From the NCBI GenBank assembly GCA_947630935.1, contig CANRJL010000043.1, positions 1 to 8,611 on the forward strand: a stretch of DNA of 8,611 nucleotides. Reading direction: 5' to 3'. The stretch is from an uncultured Bacilli bacterium (GTDB lineage: Bacteria > Bacillota_I > Bacilli_A > RF39 > UBA660). Under the pieces are notes generated by a model. It was given only the letters and a program-made list of their open reading frames with translations, searched no databases and was not told where the DNA came from. A program made the position numbers and the translations under genes. Of this stretch, positions 5,595 to 8,611 are shown one piece after another. Each line of letters begins with the position of its first letter. Positions within the stretch are counted from its first letter, which is position 1.

Positions 5595-6254
5595 TCAACT
5601 CTTTTTTGAAAATAAATAAATAACCATTACAAAAATTAAAAAAACAAGTAAATAGAATAAAGCATGTCTAATAATTAAGAATATATCGTTTTTATAAACT
5701 CTTTTTAACTCATGATATTTAATAACTGCTGGCATATCATTAGTCCATAAAATTTTATCATTTTTATTTCTTTTTTCAAAGTCTGTAACATAAACTTCAT
5801 CTTGATATATATATACACTGCAAACTCTACTTTTTAATTTTTGTAAAGGGTTAAAATTAATAGGTGGTGTTTGAATTATCTTCTTTTCCCTCGTAAGTGA
5901 ATCTATATATGAAACAATTAAATAAAAATTTTTTTCTTTACGTCCTTTTTTAAAATTAACTACCATTACTTTATAAGCAAAGTCTTCAATAAACCCTTTT
6001 ACTTTTAAACCATTTTTCCGTATTCTTTGATATTTTTGTCTTTTTTGCCAAGAAGGTAAGAAAAACTCAAAATAAAAGATTAAACTCCATAAAATATATA
6101 CTGCTAAAAAAAGATAAATAATATAATTAGCAAAATTAATTTTATGACTAAAAAATAAATAAAGAAAAAAGAAAAAAAAGGCAGTTAACCCTCCAAAAAG
6201 AATTAAATTAAGTAAAGAAATTTGTTCTTCTTTATATTTCATAAGTTTATTCAT
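5595..6254 (-). CDS. Three-TM membrane protein of unknown function
   Basis: 219 residues. Two membrane segments (about 14-35 and 42-65) precede a basic linker (QKRQKYQRIRKNG), then a beta-rich soluble domain (about 82-160; GLKVKGFIEDFAYKV, NFYLIVSYID, SVYIYQDEVYVTDF), and a final membrane segment (about 192-215). The soluble part recalls DUF3592-like small domains flanked by TMs, from memory only. With two TMs before it, the domain and the N-terminus should be on the same side, probably cytoplasmic. The start is not secure: Met1 (6254) has AAAGG touching it and a better AAGGAG 13 nt upstream, while Met5 (6242) has AAAGG 12 nt away. It has its own promoter and sits alone between dacA and the LCP gene, so an envelope role is only guilt by association. 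Confidence 0.85.
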   Translation of the reverse strand: MNKLMKYKEEQISLLNLILFGGLTAFFFFFLYLFFSHKINFANYIIYLFLAVYILWSLIFYFEFFLPSWQKRQKYQRIRKNGLKVKGFIEDFAYKVMVVNFKKGRKEKNFYLIVSYIDSLTREKKIIQTPPINFNPLQKLKSRVCSVYIYQDEVYVTDFEKRNKNDKILWTNDMPAVIKYHELKRVYKNDIFLIIRHALFYLLVFLIFVMVIYLFSKKS

Positions 6255-6286
6255 CCTTTCAAGATAACTCCTTTATAATCGATAAA

Positions 6287-6315
6287 AGTATATAATAGAT
6301 TACCAAATATTACAA
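6287..6315 (-). promoter_or_regulatory. Promoter of the three-TM protein gene
   Basis: On the minus strand TTGTAA (6310-6315) and TATACT (6287-6292) are exactly 17 bp apart in the 100-nt gap after dacA. The predicted start of transcription near 6280 leaves a leader of about 25 nt containing AAAGGAG. Confidence 0.55.
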
Positions 6316-6354
6316 TAAATATTAAAAAGAACAAACATTTTATTTACATCTTTA

Positions 6355-7512
6355 TTATGTATTTTTTATATTATTTTTCCCACCTGTAATACTTTTTAAA
6401 TTTTTATGAAAGAAATCCCAAATATTAGCTTTTTCAATATCTTCTAAAACCGTCACATCTACTTCATCAATTATCTGGCCATTATAAATAACATTAGCTT
6501 TACCCACAACTTGTCCTTTTTTAACAGGCGCTTTAATAGTATCAACTTTTACTTCAAAAGAATATCCAGGCTTTTCTTCATTTTTCTTTAATAATTTAAC
6601 ATAATCTTGCATTAAACTTAAAGAAACAGAATCTTTCTTACCAAATTCAACTCTTTTAGTTCCTAATGAAGTATTACTATCGAATGCTTTATAAAGTTCA
6701 TACGTATTGAAACCATAATTTAGTAAATTTGAAGTATCGCTACTTCTTTCATCACTAGTTGCTTCCCCCATGACAACTGAGATTAGTCGTAAATTATTTT
6801 TTTGACCAGTCGCGGTTAAACAATAAAGAGCTGTTTTTGTAAAGCCTGTTTTTAACCCATCCACACCATCATAAAAACGCACTAATTTATTGGTATTTAC
6901 TAACCAAATGCTTGAACCATCATTTTTCTTTAAATAATCTTCATAAATACTTGTAAATTCTAAAATTTTTTCATGTTTTAACAATTCTTGAGCAATAATA
7001 GCCATATCTTTCGCACTTGAAACATGCCCTTCAGCATCTAAACCATGGGGGTTCATAAATTTGGTATTTTTTAGACCTAATTCCTTAGCCCGTTTATTCA
7101 TCATAGCAACAAAGTTATCGACACTACCTCCTATTTTTTCAGCCATAGCTACCACTGCATCATTACCACTAGCAATAGCAATTCCTTTTAATAATTCTTT
7201 TACAGGATAAACTTCACCTGTTTGTAAAAATAACTGACTGCCTCCCATTTTAGAAGCATTCTCGCTAATTGTAATTTTATCATCAAAAGAAAGATTTCCT
7301 TTATCAATCTCTTCCATAATTAACAGCATACTCATAATTTTAGTCATACTTGCTGGTGGCAAAGATTCATCTTCATTTTTGGCATATAAAATTGTTTTAG
7401 TACTTGCATCCATCAAAATTGCACTTTTAGCTCCCGGAGCCAAATCAATATCAGCATGAACAACCATACTCATAGTAAAAAAGCAAAATATAAAACTTAA
7501 AAACTTTTTCAT
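6355..7512 (-). CDS. dacA: Serine-type D-Ala-D-Ala carboxypeptidase, PBP5 family (peptidase S11)
   Basis: 385 residues, a normal length for the family. It removes the terminal D-Ala of peptidoglycan pentapeptides outside the cell and so limits cross-linking. A signal peptide (1-20, MKKFLSFIFCFFTMSMVVHA) ends at a plausible VHA cleavage site. The three penicillin-binding motifs are present: SMTK (55-58, nucleophile Ser55), SGN (115-117) and KTG (221-223). A PBP5 C-terminal beta domain covers about 283-360, and the tail (EDIEKANIWDFFHKNLKSI) can form the amphipathic helix that attaches PBP5 enzymes to the membrane. The start at 7512 has AGGGG about 6 nt upstream. It is divergent from the VanY-type gene at 7597. 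In Bacillus the paralogue dacF lies next to spoIIAA-AB-sigF; the STAS-sigma pair 2.4 kb downstream makes dacF an equally good name. Confidence 0.95.
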   Translation of the reverse strand: MKKFLSFIFCFFTMSMVVHADIDLAPGAKSAILMDASTKTILYAKNEDESLPPASMTKIMSMLLIMEEIDKGNLSFDDKITISENASKMGGSQLFLQTGEVYPVKELLKGIAIASGNDAVVAMAEKIGGSVDNFVAMMNKRAKELGLKNTKFMNPHGLDAEGHVSSAKDMAIIAQELLKHEKILEFTSIYEDYLKKNDGSSIWLVNTNKLVRFYDGVDGLKTGFTKTALYCLTATGQKNNLRLISVVMGEATSDERSSDTSNLLNYGFNTYELYKAFDSNTSLGTKRVEFGKKDSVSLSLMQDYVKLLKKNEEKPGYSFEVKVDTIKAPVKKGQVVGKANVIYNGQIIDEVDVTVLEDIEKANIWDFFHKNLKSITGGKNNIKNT

Positions 7513-7535
7513 TTACACCCCTCTACTAAAATATT

Positions 7536-7564
7536 ATTATTTTTATTACTAATTATTCTTTAAA
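7536..7564 (-). promoter_or_regulatory. Tentative dacA promoter
   Basis: TTTAAA (7559-7564) and AATAAT (7536-7541) on the minus strand are 17 bp apart. Neither box is strong and several AT-rich alternatives exist nearby. It would overlap the promoter of the divergent VanY-type gene. Confidence 0.25.
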
Positions 7565-7574
7565 GTGCTATAAT
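7546..7574 (+). promoter_or_regulatory. Extended -10 promoter of the VanY-type gene
   Basis: TGCTATAAT at 7566-7574 is an extended -10 with a perfect TATAAT hexamer (7569-7574). At 17 bp upstream lies TTACTA (7546-7551), a poor -35 that the TG motif can compensate for. The start codon is 22 nt downstream of the -10. Confidence 0.6.
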
Positions 7575-7596
7575 TAATTAGAGAGAGTGTGTAGGT

Positions 7597-8611
7597 ATGA
7601 AAATTAAAAAGAAGAAAAAAATTAGAAAAAATATTTTAATAATTTTTATTCTTGCTATAGCTATTATAGGTAGTAGTTGCTATTATATTTTTTTTAGAAA
7701 GGAAAAGATAAATATAAAACAAGAAGAAAATAAAATTTTAGAAAACTACTCAAATGAAGCTCAACAGACAATTAAAGAAAATCATTTAGATGATAAAATC
7801 GAAAATTACAACAAAACCATTGAAGCTTTTGCTAAAAGTTCATTATTTAATGAAAAATATTTAGAAGAATATGCCAAAATAACCTTTAGAGAAACCGCTA
7901 ATTTTGTTGAAGATACCACTAAACTTTTAGAAAAAAATTATAATGCCGATGAAATAAATCAAATTTATGAATATTTAAGTACTACAAATATTCAAAAACT
8001 TTTACAAAAAGATTATACTGATTTAAAAGATTTTTATAAAATAGCTAATTTAGATGTTAATCAAATTGCCAATTATAAAAATTATCAAAAAGCCAAAAAT
8101 ATCTCTTTAGAAGATGCAGTTACTCAAGTAAATCTTCATTTAAATGAAGAATTTTACCAAAATGTAGTTACTGTTGCCAATCCTGATGACATCACTGTTT
8201 TGGTAAACAAATTTCATGCTCTTCCCGCTGATTATGTTCCAAAAGATTTAGTCAATGTTGGTAATTATTCTTTACAAATGCGCCAAGAAGCAAGTCAAAA
8301 TTTAGAAAAATTAATAGCTGCTGCCCTTACCGAAAATATTGTTTTAATTCCTTACAGTACATATAGAAGCTACGACTATCAAAAAAAATTATATGAATCA
8401 TATTTAAAAGTTGACCCAGTCTCTGTAGTAGATACCTATTCTGCACGACCAGGTCATTCAGAACATCAAACTGGTCTAGCTTGTGACATTCGCAGTCAAA
8501 GCCTAAATGACCGCTTAACTGATAACGATTATGAATGGATGTTAAATAACTCTTATAAATATGGTTTTATTATTCGCTATCCTAAAGGCAAACAACACAT
8601 AACTCAATATA
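7597..8611 (+). CDS. VanY-type D-Ala-D-Ala carboxypeptidase (peptidase M15B), 3' end outside window
   Basis: An open frame of 338 complete codons runs from ATG at 7597 to the right edge. A Lys-rich head (MKIKKKKKIRKN) and one membrane segment (about 13-33) anchor the product. The Cys in GSSC (28) is a poor lipobox, so a plain TM anchor is more likely. A helical, Lys/Glu/Asn-rich linker runs to about 190, then NKFHALPADYVPKDLV and the M15 metallopeptidase domain. The domain shows YSTYRSYDYQ (253-262), SARPGHSEHQTGLACDI (282-298) with Zn ligands His290 and Asp297, and GFIIRYPKGK (323-332). The last ligand, in the EPWH motif, should lie just past the edge. The enzyme removes D-Ala from peptidoglycan precursors or stems; in such a core wall context it is a housekeeping DdcY-type enzyme more likely than a vancomycin-resistance gene. 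The ribosome site is weak (GTAGGT, or GAGAG further up). Confidence 0.9.
   Translation, partial: MKIKKKKKIRKNILIIFILAIAIIGSSCYYIFFRKEKINIKQEENKILENYSNEAQQTIKENHLDDKIENYNKTIEAFAKSSLFNEKYLEEYAKITFRETANFVEDTTKLLEKNYNADEINQIYEYLSTTNIQKLLQKDYTDLKDFYKIANLDVNQIANYKNYQKAKNISLEDAVTQVNLHLNEEFYQNVVTVANPDDITVLVNKFHALPADYVPKDLVNVGNYSLQMRQEASQNLEKLIAAALTENIVLIPYSTYRSYDYQKKLYESYLKVDPVSVVDTYSARPGHSEHQTGLACDIRSQSLNDRLTDNDYEWMLNNSYKYGFIIRYPKGKQHITQY

Noticed and set aside
1621..5597. Mycoplasma-type code (UGA as Trp), suggested by the low GC
   Set aside because: TGA is used as the stop of at least four genes here, each followed closely by the next start, and visible Trp codons are TGG.
6811..6816. CGCGGT on the plus strand, resembling the T-box antiterminator core read in reverse
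   Set aside because: It lies inside the dacA coding region, lacks the rest of the T-box bulge sequence, and is nowhere near the tyrS leader.
7597..8611. Vancomycin-resistance vanY cluster
   Set aside because: No vanR/S/H/A/X-type genes are present; the neighbour is a housekeeping PBP5-type enzyme and M15B enzymes are common chromosomal genes.
1..8611. CRISPR arrays, insertion sequences, phage genes or attachment sites
   Set aside because: No regularly spaced repeats, transposase or integrase motifs, or terminal repeats were seen on either strand.

Overview
The window is very AT-rich (GC by eye about a quarter to 30%). Its genes are of low-GC, walled Firmicutes/Bacilli type: a PBP5-family D,D-carboxypeptidase, an M15B (VanY-type) D,D-carboxypeptidase, an LCP-family wall-polymer ligase, a SigF/SigG/SigB-type sigma factor and a bacterial TyrRS. 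At least four genes end in TGA and the tryptophans are TGG, so the standard bacterial code fits and the mycoplasma code does not. Lack of clear hits for the small membrane proteins suggests an under-sampled, possibly gut-associated Bacilli lineage (Erysipelotrichales or RF39-like). That placement is inference only.

Layout. All genes but the last read on the minus strand. From right to left in transcription order they are: (1) dacA-like carboxypeptidase (7512-6355); (2) an unrecognised three-TM protein (6254-5595); (3) an LCP protein with a CpsA-like N-terminal half (5530-4076); (4) a STAS-domain protein abutting a SigF-like sigma factor (3997-3029), closed by an AT-rich hairpin terminator; (5) a tRNA-Arg(CCU) with its own promoter, reading directly into two small membrane-protein genes and tyrS (2948-396); (6) the first 97 codons of a putative surface protein (291-1, running off the window). 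On the plus strand a VanY-type M15B carboxypeptidase starts at 7597, divergent from dacA, and runs off the right edge.

How they fit together. Genes 1, 3 and the VanY-type gene all act on the outer face of the membrane: two trim D-Ala from peptidoglycan stem peptides and one attaches polymers to it. The order dac ... STAS - sigma echoes the Bacillus dacF-spoIIAA-spoIIAB-spoIIAC (sigF) locus. Here, however, the SpoIIAB-like kinase/anti-sigma gene is absent, two unrelated genes are inserted, and the STAS protein carries Asp where SpoIIAA has its phosphorylated Ser58.

The strongest candidate for something new is at the left edge. The promoter of the putative surface protein has a run of ten C (G on the coding strand) between a perfect TTGACA -35 and an extended -10, giving a 20-bp spacer. 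This looks like a phase-variable promoter switch. A perfect 9-bp inverted repeat joins the edge of that tract to the bases just before the start codon, and an 8-bp-arm palindrome lies just upstream of the -35.
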